Shown here: positions 1 to 9,149 of the stretch, piece after piece | Layout of the letters: each line of letters opens with the position of its first letter | Numbering within the stretch: position 1 is the stretch's first letter | From: Pedobacter frigoris | GTDB taxonomy: Bacteria > Bacteroidota > Bacteroidia > Sphingobacteriales > Sphingobacteriaceae | DNA length: 64,000 nt | Direction of reading: 5' to 3' | Assembly: GCF_005116445.1 (NCBI RefSeq) | Contig: NZ_SWBQ01000001.1 | Span: 806,001 to 870,000, forward strand | Position numbers and translations under genes: made by a program | Notes under the pieces: generated by a model | Seen by the model: only the letters and a program-made list of their open reading frames with translations | What the model was told of the DNA's origin: nothing | Databases searched by the model: none

Positions 1-168
1 GCGGAAGGGTATAATACGACAGGTAACGTGGTAGGTTCTCAGGCCAAGTTTAACGATATTTTTGAGACAACTTCAGCAGATGGAAAACGTGCACTGTTAA
101 TCATGGGGCAGTTTAACGTCTTTGATAATAAACCAATTAACAATATCATCAGAGTAGTATTAGAGTAG
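1..168 (+). CDS. C-terminal end of an unidentified protein, truncated by the window
   Basis: Frame 1 is open from the window edge to a TAG at 166-168 and gives 55 residues ending in IIRVVLE. Only 4 bases separate it from the next lipoprotein gene, so it belongs to the same operon. The short beta-rich tail does not let me name a family. From its neighbours it is probably another secreted or surface component of the glycan locus (inference only). Confidence 0.6.
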   Translation, partial: AEGYNTTGNVVGSQAKFNDIFETTSADGKRALLIMGQFNVFDNKPINNIIRVVLE

Positions 169-172
169 GGGT

Positions 173-2005
173 ATGAAAACTAAATATAAATTGAAAAGTA
201 TGAAAACATTTAAAACCAGGTTCATGGGGGCTTCACTTTTCGTATTGGCTCTGTTAAGCGCATGTGACAGCGACTTTAATAAAGTCATTCCGGAATCTCC
301 TGATCTTAATTCAGACATAAAATATAAAAAACCAAAAGTGCTTTACATCATTGCTGATGGCGCTAGAGGTACATCCGTAAGAGATGCTGATATCCCAGTG
401 CTTAAGTCGTTAATTGCCAAGTCTGTATACAGCTGGAATTCATTGGCAGATTTAAATGGTACCGATGCTACTAACTGGACAGATATGATGACAGGTGTGA
501 AGAAGGAAAAGCACCAGGTTTTGACTGAGGACTTTGCGGGTAATAAACTGGCAGATTATCCTGTGGTATTGCAACGTATAAAATCGATCAATCCTAACAT
601 CAGGATAGCTTCATTTGCTTCGTCAAGTGTTTTTAAAGATAAGTTGACAACCGGTGCGGATGTGTCAGAGTCATTTAATAATAATGATGAGGCTGTTAAA
701 GTTCGTATGGTCGATTTTCTGAAATCGGATACTGCCTCATTTGTGATCGGACAATTTTCAGGAATTAATTTAGCGGGTAGAGCTTCGGACTATGATAACT
801 CTTTTGCAGCGTACAAAACAGCTATAAAGGACTTTGATACCCGGGTTGGTGAGATCATCAATACTGTGAAAGCCAGGCCAACTTATAAAGAAGAAAACTG
901 GCTGATTATTATCACTTCAAATAAAGGCGGACAATTTGCGTTGCCTCCGGCACAAGATGACAAAACAATATTCAGCAACATGAATGTGAATACTTTCACG
1001 ATGATCTACAGTGAATCAATCAAACAGACTTTCATCGCCAAACCTTTCCTTGGAAATTCTTTTTTAGCCAGTTCAGTTACATTTTTAGGTGATCCTGAAA
1101 AGACAGTTGGTTTAGTGAGTCCGGCATTATCTTCGAATTTTAATTTTGGTGATACCACAAGTTTTACGATTTCAGTTAAAATTAAAAAAGGGAAAAACCC
1201 AACCAACGTTTCAAGAGGAGATTATTATTATGAGTGGCCTTCTGTATTGGGTAAGAAAGCGACAAGCGGCTGGGGAGATGGTCAGGGGCCTGGCTGGGAG
1301 TTTAGTTTGCTTCAGAACCGCTGGAGGTTCTTTATCTCGGGTGGTACAGATTTTAGAAATGGATATGAAATCAATGGGATGGAATTCAGTGGAGATACAT
1401 GGCATGATCTGACTGCAGTTGTGGAGCGCAAACCAGACGGTAAAAAATATGTAAGAATCTATACTGATGGCGTTTTGGGAGTTACGAATAATGTGGGGGT
1501 AACCGGTGTAGGTGGCTCAGTCGCAACACCTGCTGCGAAAGAAGTCGAATTGCCGGGCAAGCCGAATTTCGACAATAACACACAACTGAGGGTAGGGTAT
1601 ACAGGTGGAGAGATCAATGGTTCATTTGGCAAGATCAATGTGGAACTTGCGGAGTTTAAGATTTGGAAAGCAGCGCTTCCTGACGCAGTAGTTAAACAGT
1701 ATGCCTGTGATCCGTCTATGGATGTAAGTCACCCTTACTATGCGAATTTATTAGGATACTGGCCTATGAATGAGGGAGCCGGAACGAAACTGGCAGATAA
1801 AGGTCCTTTTGTAGCAGATTTTACAATTCAGGGTACCTATAAATGGAATGTGAACACACCGAGTCTATTGTGTTCACCTAACAACACAAATCTATCAAAT
1901 CTGGTTCCTAAAAATGCAGATCTCCCTGCTCAGATATTAAGCTGGTTTAATATAGCGCGTCAGGACAAATGGGCTTTAGATGGTAAAGTTTGGATAACAA
2001 ATTAA
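173..2005 (+). CDS. Lipoprotein with alkaline-phosphatase-like domain, LamG-like domain and DUF4983 C-terminus
   Basis: The 610-residue precursor has a lipoprotein signal with a lipobox ending LLSAC (Cys31), so it should be a surface or periplasmic lipoprotein. Residues about 53-260 resemble the alkaline-phosphatase/phosphodiesterase fold (VLYIIADGARG near the start), but I do not see a full metal-ligand set, so catalysis is doubtful. Residues about 310-510 are a LamG/concanavalin-like beta sandwich. The last 90 residues fit DUF4983, a family known from Bacteroidota glycan loci. An internal ATG (Met10, base 200) is an alternative start with a more compact signal. The next gene starts 1 base after the stop. 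The likely role is glycan binding or processing at the cell surface; the substrate is unknown. Confidence 0.75.
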   Translation: MKTKYKLKSMKTFKTRFMGASLFVLALLSACDSDFNKVIPESPDLNSDIKYKKPKVLYIIADGARGTSVRDADIPVLKSLIAKSVYSWNSLADLNGTDATNWTDMMTGVKKEKHQVLTEDFAGNKLADYPVVLQRIKSINPNIRIASFASSSVFKDKLTTGADVSESFNNNDEAVKVRMVDFLKSDTASFVIGQFSGINLAGRASDYDNSFAAYKTAIKDFDTRVGEIINTVKARPTYKEENWLIIITSNKGGQFALPPAQDDKTIFSNMNVNTFTMIYSESIKQTFIAKPFLGNSFLASSVTFLGDPEKTVGLVSPALSSNFNFGDTTSFTISVKIKKGKNPTNVSRGDYYYEWPSVLGKKATSGWGDGQGPGWEFSLLQNRWRFFISGGTDFRNGYEINGMEFSGDTWHDLTAVVERKPDGKKYVRIYTDGVLGVTNNVGVTGVGGSVATPAAKEVELPGKPNFDNNTQLRVGYTGGEINGSFGKINVELAEFKIWKAALPDAVVKQYACDPSMDVSHPYYANLLGYWPMNEGAGTKLADKGPFVADFTIQGTYKWNVNTPSLLCSPNNTNLSNLVPKNADLPAQILSWFNIARQDKWALDGKVWITN

Positions 2006-2006
2006 A

Positions 2007-3467
2007 ATGAGAATCATGAAAAAGATATTTATTCAATTGCAGCTGGTGTTTATAGGCTTGACTGCAATATTAATTTCATCATGTAAACGTGAGTCCCTGG
2101 ATAATGTCCTTTCAAAGGAAACTTATCCCGGTGTGACTGTTGCAATGACTACTAAAACGGAGATAGGTACGGGGAGCTCATTTACATTAAACGGGCTGGA
2201 GCTGAAAGTTCCGGTTACCATTAATTTTTCTTCTGAAACAACAAGGGCATTTACAATTCAGTTGCAATCTAAAACAGATACTATTGCCCAGCTAATTACA
2301 GCTGGACAGTTACCAGTAGGAACTGTTCCTCTTGCTGAGGGAGTATTTACTTTACCGCCGGTAGTGAATGTTCCCATTGGTGTTAAGAGCTTTACCTTTG
2401 AAGTTGCTGTCAGCAGATCATTTTTAGAGATTCAATACGGTAAAAAAATTGCTCTTGTAGTAAAGATTGAAAATCCATCGAAAGGAAATAGCATCGAGAC
2501 AGGAAAAAATGCAGCTATTCTGGTGATGAATACCAATCAGCTTATAGACGAGGCATCTGTTCACACCATTTATTTCGGTACAGGAAATATGATCTTTAAT
2601 GTCCCGTCCGCCAATAACTTCTCTAAAGGCTCGGAAGATATTACCATCAGCGTGCCAATTCAGTTACAGGGAGAGCCCGGTGCGGAATTTACTGTTGATG
2701 CTGTGACGTCGCCTGATAGTGTTACCAAATATATCAACAATGGTACATTACCAAATTCAGTATTGTATCCTGCATCAAATTTTTCAGTAATCAACAGTAA
2801 AGTTAGGTTTGAGCCAAACAGCAGTAAAGCGACTCTGACAATAACCACTAAGATTCTCAAACTAATTACAATCATCAATAAGATGCCTACTATTGCGTTT
2901 GCTTTAAAGAGTCCAAGCAAGTTCCAGGTTGCGCCCAAACTACATACAGTTTATTTGGTTATTGACCAGGGTGCGTTCCGGTCTTATTATGACGCGCCAT
3001 TCCTGATTAAAGGAGCTATTAATGCGGTTTCTGATCCTATATACGCAGCTTATTATGATTTCGGTGGTGAGGGTGTCGCTTATCATGATGACAATGGGAA
3101 ATCTGGTGATGGAAATTGGAGAATTCCGGATATGGTAGATGTATCGGGTGATTATAATCCAAGAACGGCTATCGGATGGACTGCCGCCAATGAGTGGGTT
3201 ACTTATACGGTATATGTAGAAGAATCAGGTACCTATCAAATGGACATGTATTTTGGTGCCAGCAATAGTAATGGAAGATATAGTGTGTTCATGGATAATG
3301 TTGACATCAATGGAGGTATAAAAACTTCTCAGAATACGGGAGCACACAATAATCAGAAATCACATCTGTCTACGGTTACCCTGACTAAGGGCAGACATGT
3401 ATTTAAGGTGTTTTTTAATGGAGGTGATCCGGATTACCGTGGTACAATCTTTACAAGAAAAAGTTAA
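2007..3467 (+). CDS. DUF1735-type surface lipoprotein with C-terminal CBM6-like domain
   Basis: The signal peptide ends in a lipobox with Cys26 (LISSC). The middle of the 486-residue protein carries two beta-sandwich repeats of the DUF1735 type seen in glycan-binding proteins of Bacteroidota utilisation loci. Residues about 340-486 resemble a family 6 carbohydrate-binding module: EGVAYHD, then IGWTAANEWVTYTV, then GTYQMDMYFG, and a final KGRHVFKVFF strand. No catalytic residues are apparent. It sits in an operon between two other glycan-locus lipoproteins, so the inferred role is capture of an oligosaccharide or glycoprotein glycan outside the cell. Confidence 0.78.
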   Translation: MRIMKKIFIQLQLVFIGLTAILISSCKRESLDNVLSKETYPGVTVAMTTKTEIGTGSSFTLNGLELKVPVTINFSSETTRAFTIQLQSKTDTIAQLITAGQLPVGTVPLAEGVFTLPPVVNVPIGVKSFTFEVAVSRSFLEIQYGKKIALVVKIENPSKGNSIETGKNAAILVMNTNQLIDEASVHTIYFGTGNMIFNVPSANNFSKGSEDITISVPIQLQGEPGAEFTVDAVTSPDSVTKYINNGTLPNSVLYPASNFSVINSKVRFEPNSSKATLTITTKILKLITIINKMPTIAFALKSPSKFQVAPKLHTVYLVIDQGAFRSYYDAPFLIKGAINAVSDPIYAAYYDFGGEGVAYHDDNGKSGDGNWRIPDMVDVSGDYNPRTAIGWTAANEWVTYTVYVEESGTYQMDMYFGASNSNGRYSVFMDNVDINGGIKTSQNTGAHNNQKSHLSTVTLTKGRHVFKVFFNGGDPDYRGTIFTRKS

Positions 3468-3512
3468 ATTGTTTATACAAGCATAATCAGGTGGAATTAT
3501 AAAATTATAGCC

Positions 3513-4553
3513 ATGAAAAAATTATTCAAACCATTAATGTTGCTGTTGTTTGCGGGGGCTATTGCCTCCTGCTCAAAAAGCGACAAAGGATTCGCAGAAG
3601 TAGAGCCCGTAATCATAAATCCTCTGGTTAATTACGAAATTATTAAAGGAGATGATCCGTTTTCCTTTGAGTTTAAAAACCTTTCAACCAAGTATTCCAG
3701 ACTGGAATGGAGATTTGGAGACGATACCTTGTCTACCGAGGTATCGCCTAAACATGTGTATTTGAGAACCGGTAAATTCCAGGTAGATTTAAAAGCATTC
3801 TCTGAGACTGGAGCAGTGACCCGGAAAATGGTTGATATTAACATTGATCCGGACAGTGTGCTTCAGGTTGTAGCTGCAAAGACAGGGGTGCTAAATCAGG
3901 TTAAATTTGCATTGCAAACAAAAGCGCAAATTGCTTCTGTACTTTGGACTTTTAAAGATTCATCACCAGCTACGACGTCTACGGGCTTAACTCCCATAAA
4001 GAATTTAACGCCGGGTGCTTTTGTTAATTTCACTGTTAAAGTGACGACCACAAAAGGATCGGTTGTACTACTAGATAAATTTGTTACTGCGGAGGGTGTA
4101 GCAGACAACATTACACGGAAGGGAATTTATAGTGCTCCAAGAGACAATACCAACGCAAATGAAAATGCTGCCAAGTTTATTGATAATGATGTGAATACTA
4201 AATTCTTAATTGGAGATCTTCCTGTTGTCGTTAATTTTGCTTACGAATTCCCACAAACCATTAAATTATATGCTGTTGGTCAGGCAAATGATGCTCATGA
4301 ACGTGATCCTATGGTATGGAAATTTGAAGGTTCGAATAACCAGCAGAACTGGGAAGTTGTGAGTTCAGTAACCAGAACACAAAGTTTCAAAGAAGAAATG
4401 GAAGCTCAGGGAAAAACAGGAGATGCAAGGTATAAAAACCTCTTCTATTATCCGATTGCAAACCCTAAACCTTTCCTTTATTACAGATGGACAGTCACTG
4501 CATTAAAAAGTGGCACTACTTTCCAGGCATCTGAATTGAGAGTTTACAGATAA
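3513..4553 (+). CDS. PKD-domain lipoprotein with C-terminal discoidin (F5/8 type C)-like domain
   Basis: The 346-residue precursor has a lipobox at IASC (Cys20). A PKD-like domain occupies about residues 40-115 (LEWRFGDDTLSTEVSPKHVY is diagnostic). A second beta sandwich follows, and a discoidin-like domain covers about residues 205-346, starting at a DNTNANENAAKFIDNDVNTKF-type segment and ending in FQASELRVYR. This architecture is typical of accessory surface glycan-binding proteins. It is the last gene of the locus: a strong hairpin terminator follows within 25 bases. Binding partner unknown. Confidence 0.78.
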   Translation: MKKLFKPLMLLLFAGAIASCSKSDKGFAEVEPVIINPLVNYEIIKGDDPFSFEFKNLSTKYSRLEWRFGDDTLSTEVSPKHVYLRTGKFQVDLKAFSETGAVTRKMVDINIDPDSVLQVVAAKTGVLNQVKFALQTKAQIASVLWTFKDSSPATTSTGLTPIKNLTPGAFVNFTVKVTTTKGSVVLLDKFVTAEGVADNITRKGIYSAPRDNTNANENAAKFIDNDVNTKFLIGDLPVVVNFAYEFPQTIKLYAVGQANDAHERDPMVWKFEGSNNQQNWEVVSSVTRTQSFKEEMEAQGKTGDARYKNLFYYPIANPKPFLYYRWTVTALKSGTTFQASELRVYR

Positions 4554-4573
4554 TAATCTAAATAAATGCTTTA

Positions 4574-4603
4574 AGGCGGGCCAGAGGTCCGCCTTTTTTA
4601 TTT
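4574..4603 (+). terminator. Rho-independent terminator closing the glycan-locus operon
   Basis: A 10-pair stem (AAGGCGGGCC / GGTCCGCCTT, one G-U) with loop AGA is followed by six T. It lies 20 bases after the stop of the PKD lipoprotein. Confidence 0.85.
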
Positions 4604-4830
4604 CCCAAGTGCCTGGTAGATCTCTGTAAATAACAAACCCCTGCCGCCGCCATAGGCTCCCCAAATCCTCTTCCACCATTTACCCAATCGTCGTTGTGCA
4701 CCCTTAACGCGCCAAATTGTATTCTTTCCGGATCATAATGCATTCCGAAACTAAACGTATGAAAACTTTTAAGCCAGCCCTGATCTGCTTTGGCACGTGT
4801 ATCTGCTTTATGTAATATTGTCTTTGCAAT
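4599..4830 (-). pseudogene. Amputated N-terminus of a pirin-family gene
   Basis: On the minus strand, 4830 to about 4660 encodes an unmistakable pirin N-terminus: AKTILHKADTRAKADQGWL, then HTFSFGMHYDPERIQFGALR, then NDDWVNGGRGFG. In intact pirins the next residues are the metal-binding THPHxxxE segment; here they are absent. Homology stops at the second glycine and the reading frame runs into unrelated sequence. The expected initiation codon is ATT, not ATG. A second frame across the junction reads GLLFTEIYQALGK then stop at 4599, which could be the end of another lost gene. The first bases overlap the 3' end of the esterase gene, as expected for the last gene of a dioxygenase-esterase-pirin operon. 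I infer an internal deletion that removed most of pirin. Confidence 0.75.
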
Positions 4831-4834
4831 TGGA

Positions 4835-5464
4835 TTATATATTTTTAAAAATAAGTGATTTTGCCAGTTCTATTTCCTTTGGACTGATGGTATGCACCCT
4901 TCCTGCATATATTTTAGTTGTGACATCAGCATTCAGTTTTTTCATAATGGTTTCAGTCAGTTCTACTCTTCTAACAGGAACATGTGGGTCAGGATCACCA
5001 GTCGTGATTAATACGGGAGTCTTCGCAAAGTCACCTTTGTAATTTTTCATGTTAATCTCTCTACCTATTAATCCTCCGGTAAATGCGGCTACGCCACCGT
5101 AGCGGCCAGCATTTCGTGTTACGTATTCCAGCGTGAGACATGCGCCTTGTGAAAATCCGCAAAAAAAGATTCTATCCAAAGGAATGCCTGATGCTACAAT
5201 CTGGTCAACCAGTGTTTTCAGGACAGTGAGCGCTGAATCCAAGGCCGGCTGGTTTTGCTCAACAGGTGCGATAAAACTAAATGGGTACCAGCTATTATTT
5301 ATAGCCTGAGGTGCAAATATTGCGGCATATTTGATGTCCAGATGCCTGCTCAAAGAGATGATATCTTCGGCAGAAGAACCCCGGCCATGTAGAAATATAA
5401 CAGCGCTTTTCGCTTCGTTTAACGGAATCCCTGCTGTTAAAATATTGTTTTCGTGTATATACAT
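4835..5464 (-). CDS. MhqD-like phospholipase/carboxylesterase (alpha/beta hydrolase)
   Basis: The 209-residue cytosolic hydrolase has the oxyanion HGRGS (26-30), nucleophile elbow GFSQGA (Ser105), acid in GDPDPHVP (Asp159 or Asp157) and catalytic His191. Length and motifs match the phospholipase/carboxylesterase family that includes B. subtilis MhqD. Its start lies 2 bases from the stop of the upstream ring-cleaving dioxygenase, the same pairing as mhqD/mhqE (yodD/yodE) in Bacillus, where the genes answer quinones and other thiol-reactive electrophiles. That function is by analogy; the substrate is not known. Confidence 0.85.
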   Translation of the reverse strand: MYIHENNILTAGIPLNEAKSAVIFLHGRGSSAEDIISLSRHLDIKYAAIFAPQAINNSWYPFSFIAPVEQNQPALDSALTVLKTLVDQIVASGIPLDRIFFCGFSQGACLTLEYVTRNAGRYGGVAAFTGGLIGREINMKNYKGDFAKTPVLITTGDPDPHVPVRRVELTETIMKKLNADVTTKIYAGRVHTISPKEIELAKSLIFKNI

Positions 5465-5466
5465 GT

Positions 5467-6402
5467 CTAATTTATTTTAGGCAAAATTCCTTCAATCTCA
5501 TTCCTTCTGCTTTCATACTGTACAGGTAGTTTAAGATTTGTCCCTAACTCCTCAAGGGTTTCATCAACTGTAAAGCCCGGGGTATCGGTAGCAATTTCAA
5601 ACAATACGCCTCCCGGTTCGCGGAAATACAAAGAGTAAAAGTAATTGCGGTCTATTTTCTCAGTAATATTAAGACCTAAGGCAACAATTTTATCTCTGAA
5701 GTACATCAGTGTGGCTTCATCTTTCACCCTGAAGGCAACATGGTGTACCGAGCCACCGGCCACATGTCCTGCTGTTTCACCTGGTGCCTCCACAAGGTCT
5801 ACTATTGCCGCGTAATCTACAGCATCTGTAATAAATCTATGGCGGTTTACTTCGCTTTTATTCAATTGGTAACCAAATATATTGGTTAAAATGTCAGCAG
5901 TGCCGTCCATTTTATTGGTAGTAATGGTGATGTGGTGAAACCCATATACCGCATTGTCTTTACCGATCTCTTCTGTCGTCCACTGGAGGCGTTCGTCTGT
6001 ACCGGTGACTTCAGTCAATTCAAATTTCAACCCGTCAGGATCTAGGAAAGTAAGGTAACGTTCACCGAATTTTACAGCAGGTTTATTATAGATTACATTG
6101 TTTTGTTCCAATCTGTTTTGCCAGAATTCCAGACTTCCTGCTGGTACGCTGTACCCAATTTCGGTAGCTTGTCTTGTTCCTCTTCTTCCGGCTGTAATTC
6201 CTTCCCATGGAAAAAAGGTTAATATAGTGCCCGGAGTGCCATTCTCGTTGCCATAATAAAAATGATAAGTATGCGGATCATCAAAGTTTACGGTTTTTTT
6301 GATCAACCTTAAGCCCAGTATTCTTGTATAAAAATCGTAGTTCCTTTTTGCATTTCCTGCAATTGCGGTAATGTGATGAATACCTGAAATTTTCTGTTCC
6401 AT
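5467..6402 (-). CDS. Ring-cleaving dioxygenase of the VOC superfamily (MhqE/MhqO-like)
   Basis: The 311-residue protein contains two tandem vicinal-oxygen-chelate modules (about 5-140 and 150-290). Metal ligands are visible in GIHHITAIAG (first module), YGFHHITI, SVHHVAFRV and FEIATDTPGF (second module). This is the usual length of hydroquinone/catechol-type ring-cleaving dioxygenases. It is the first gene of a two-gene operon with the MhqD-like esterase and has a clear -7 box 25-32 bases upstream of the ATG. Probable role: oxidative opening of hydroquinone adducts during electrophile stress (by family analogy). Confidence 0.85.
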   Translation of the reverse strand: MEQKISGIHHITAIAGNAKRNYDFYTRILGLRLIKKTVNFDDPHTYHFYYGNENGTPGTILTFFPWEGITAGRRGTRQATEIGYSVPAGSLEFWQNRLEQNNVIYNKPAVKFGERYLTFLDPDGLKFELTEVTGTDERLQWTTEEIGKDNAVYGFHHITITTNKMDGTADILTNIFGYQLNKSEVNRHRFITDAVDYAAIVDLVEAPGETAGHVAGGSVHHVAFRVKDEATLMYFRDKIVALGLNITEKIDRNYFYSLYFREPGGVLFEIATDTPGFTVDETLEELGTNLKLPVQYESRRNEIEGILPKIN

Positions 6403-6426
6403 AATGATGTGTTTAAATTAACGATA

Positions 6427-6434
6427 CAAATTTA
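6427..6434 (-). promoter_or_regulatory. Bacteroidota -7 box for the dioxygenase-esterase operon
   Basis: The minus strand reads TAAATTTG, a perfect match to TAnnTTTG, about 25 bases before the ATG at 6402. The predicted transcription start is near 6420. No regulator binding site is evident to me. Confidence 0.55.
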
Positions 6435-6575
6435 CCGCTACGATTTCTCTTAAATCTTAACATATAATAAGAAATGATTTGATCAGATTTTGGTAAATAC
6501 TGACGGCACTATATTAGAAATATTAGAAAAGCCGTATTTTAGATTCGTCATTTAAAAGCATCAAAAGTAATAGTG

Positions 6576-7178
6576 ATGAAGAAGAATTTTGTATCCAATT
6601 CCAAAGAGTCTGTAAGAATGTTCAAAAGCCCATTGTTTGAGGGCTTGTCAAAAGTTCCATTTTTTGTACCCCTGATTGTATACGTTCCTGTTGTAGGATA
6701 TTTCTGCTGGAGATCTGTTGCGTTTAATGGTCTTATACCGTTCATCGGCTATCTTTTGCTCGGACTGTTTGTCTGGACACTAACAGAATACATTCTCCAT
6801 AGGTTCATTTTTCATTTTTATCCATCATCAGAATCAGGTAAAAGAATTCATTTCATTTTTCATGGTGTACACCATGATTATCCGAATGATGCACAGCGAT
6901 TGGTAATGCCACCCTCTGCAAGTATACCACTTGCCCTTGCATTTTTCTTTTTATTCAAATGGCTGCTTTCGGCCGCTATGCTTGATGGTTTTTTTACAGG
7001 ATTTATACTGGGATACCTGTTTTATGATATGACCCATTATATGCTGCACCATGCACAATTTAAAAATGCTTTCTGGAAGAAACTTAAGCAACAGCACATG
7101 TTGCACCACTATGATGATTCTACCAAAAAGTATGGAGTTACTTCTGATATCTGGGATAAAGTTTTTCGTACCAGATAA
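6576..7178 (+). CDS. Fatty acid hydroxylase family membrane protein
   Basis: About 200 residues with hydrophobic helices near 25-45, 50-75 and 120-145, and the di-iron histidine signature of the fatty-acid hydroxylase/sterol desaturase superfamily: HRFIFHF, HGVHHDYPND, HYMLHH and HMLHHYDD. The arrangement resembles fatty acid 2-hydroxylases that act on sphingolipid acyl chains; Sphingobacteriaceae make sphingolipids, so 2-hydroxylation of ceramide fatty acid is a reasonable guess. I take the ATG at 6576 and not the GTG directly before it. It is monocistronic. Confidence 0.82.
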   Translation: MKKNFVSNSKESVRMFKSPLFEGLSKVPFFVPLIVYVPVVGYFCWRSVAFNGLIPFIGYLLLGLFVWTLTEYILHRFIFHFYPSSESGKRIHFIFHGVHHDYPNDAQRLVMPPSASIPLALAFFFLFKWLLSAAMLDGFFTGFILGYLFYDMTHYMLHHAQFKNAFWKKLKQQHMLHHYDDSTKKYGVTSDIWDKVFRTR

Positions 7179-7316
7179 ATACTAAATTAGCTTATTGTTA
7201 ATATTTTACGCAAAGGTTTGCGTGAATGGCTTTGTTGATTTTACAAAATAAAAATCATAAATAGCGTGAGTTTACAAAACTAAACACACATAATTTAAAC
7301 AAATACCCAAACACAA

Positions 7317-9149
7317 ATGAACCGATTGCTAATTATTTCCCTGTTGCTATGCTGTGCATTAAGATTATCTGCACAAACTAAACCCGCTATAATTCCATTG
7401 CCAGCAAAAATGGAAGAAAGAAAGGGCACCTTTATTATTGATAAGAATGTTTACGTTAGCTACCCGACAGCGGCCTTAAAAGGCCTGGCTGGTTTTGCTC
7501 AGTCGGCCCTGAAGGAAACTACAGGAATTGCACCGGGTCTGAGGATAGGTATGTGGACGCAAAAAGGCGCTAAGACCATCAGCTTAATTATAGATCCAAA
7601 AGTAACTGCTGCAGAAGGTTATACTTTAGAGGTTACTACAAATAAGATCAGCATAAAAGCGCGTACCGAGAATGGATTGTTTTATGGAATCCAAACACTG
7701 GTGCAGTTGGTGCCAGTTAAAGGAGATAAAAAACTGTCTTGTGTTTACATAGAAGATGAACCACGGTTTAGCTGGAGAGGTATGCTTTTTGACAGCTGCC
7801 GACACATTTTCTCTGTTGACTTTATTAAAAAGTTCATTGATCAGCTGGCTAAACATAAACTCAATAAACTTCACTGGCACCTGACAGAAGATCAGGGCTG
7901 GAGAATAGAAATTAAAAAATATCCGAGATTGCAGGAAGTTGCTGCTTACAGAAACGGAACGCAGATTGGCCCCGACAGGAAAAAAGATGTAGATAGCATT
8001 AGATATGGTGGTTATTATACCCAGGAACAAATAAAAGAGGTCGTTGCCTATGCTACATCAAGATATGTAGAGGTAATTCCAGAAATAGAAATGCCGGGTC
8101 ACTCTGTTGCAGCGATTACAGCTTATCCTTACCTGGCTTGCGGAGACGTAAGTTTCGAGAATGGAAAGCCCTTCGAAGTAAGGAAGGTATGGGGCGTTTC
8201 AAAAGATCTTTATTGCGCCGGAAATGATTCTGTATTTACCTTTTTACAAGATGTTTTAAATGAAGTTATGCCTTTGTTCCCGTCTCAATACATACATATT
8301 GGCGGAGATGAAGCCCCTCATGATGCCTGGCATAAATGTCCGAAATGTCAGGATAGAATGAAAAAAGAAGGACTGAAAGATGAAGCGGCCTTGCAAAGCT
8401 GGTTCATTCAGCGCATGGAGAAATTCATCAACAGCAAAGGTAAAAAAATAATAGGCTGGGAAGAGATTATGCAGGGAGGTCTGGCAGATAATGCCACAGT
8501 ACATTCATGGTTGGGTGTGCAAAGCGGACTGAAAGCGGCTAAAAGTGGCCATGATGCCATCATGTCGCCATACTCACATATGTATTTTGACGGTTATCAG
8601 GCAGATCCTAAAATAGAACCGATGGCAATTGGCTATTGGGTTCCTTTGGATAGTGCATATGCCTTTGAACCTGTGCATCCGGCACTAACCGAGACAGAAG
8701 CGAAACATATTTTGGGTGCCCAGGCAAACCTCTGGACTGAGTTTATCGGAACTGAAGATTATTTTCAGTATATGGTTTTTCCGCGTATCTCGGCCCTATC
8801 TGAAGTAGACTGGACTCCCAAATCGCTTAAAAATTTTGCCGACTTTAAAACCAGATTAAATACGCAATATCAACGGTATGACAAACAGGGAATAAAGTTT
8901 CGCATTCCTGTACCTGAATCTGTAACTGCTGCGGGAACTGATGCTCAGGTTAAGCTCACACTTAACGATCCGACGAAAGCCGGAGTGATCAGATATAGTC
9001 TGGACGGGTCTGATGTGACCGCGACTTCCGCAGTTTACAAACAGCCGTTGGATGTCAAAGAAGGTGCTACAGTACGCTATGCATTGTTTTACAATGACAG
9101 AAAAAGCTCTACAGATTATTTTCCAAAGCCAGCTAAAAAGAAGAAATAA
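7317..9149 (+). CDS. Secreted beta-N-acetylhexosaminidase, GH20
   Basis: A 20-residue signal peptide (ending LRLSAQ) precedes a GH20b-like domain (about 24-145) and the GH20 barrel (about 149-500). The catalytic Asp-Glu pair is Asp331-Glu332 in HIGGDEAPHDAW, with HWHLTEDQGWR and the EIEMPGH strand also matching. A chitobiase-like C-terminal domain occupies the last 80 residues. It removes terminal GlcNAc or GalNAc from glycans in the periplasm or outside. Its stop overlaps the start of the next glycosidase by one base (TAATG), so the two are translationally coupled. Confidence 0.93.
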   Translation: MNRLLIISLLLCCALRLSAQTKPAIIPLPAKMEERKGTFIIDKNVYVSYPTAALKGLAGFAQSALKETTGIAPGLRIGMWTQKGAKTISLIIDPKVTAAEGYTLEVTTNKISIKARTENGLFYGIQTLVQLVPVKGDKKLSCVYIEDEPRFSWRGMLFDSCRHIFSVDFIKKFIDQLAKHKLNKLHWHLTEDQGWRIEIKKYPRLQEVAAYRNGTQIGPDRKKDVDSIRYGGYYTQEQIKEVVAYATSRYVEVIPEIEMPGHSVAAITAYPYLACGDVSFENGKPFEVRKVWGVSKDLYCAGNDSVFTFLQDVLNEVMPLFPSQYIHIGGDEAPHDAWHKCPKCQDRMKKEGLKDEAALQSWFIQRMEKFINSKGKKIIGWEEIMQGGLADNATVHSWLGVQSGLKAAKSGHDAIMSPYSHMYFDGYQADPKIEPMAIGYWVPLDSAYAFEPVHPALTETEAKHILGAQANLWTEFIGTEDYFQYMVFPRISALSEVDWTPKSLKNFADFKTRLNTQYQRYDKQGIKFRIPVPESVTAAGTDAQVKLTLNDPTKAGVIRYSLDGSDVTATSAVYKQPLDVKEGATVRYALFYNDRKSSTDYFPKPAKKKK

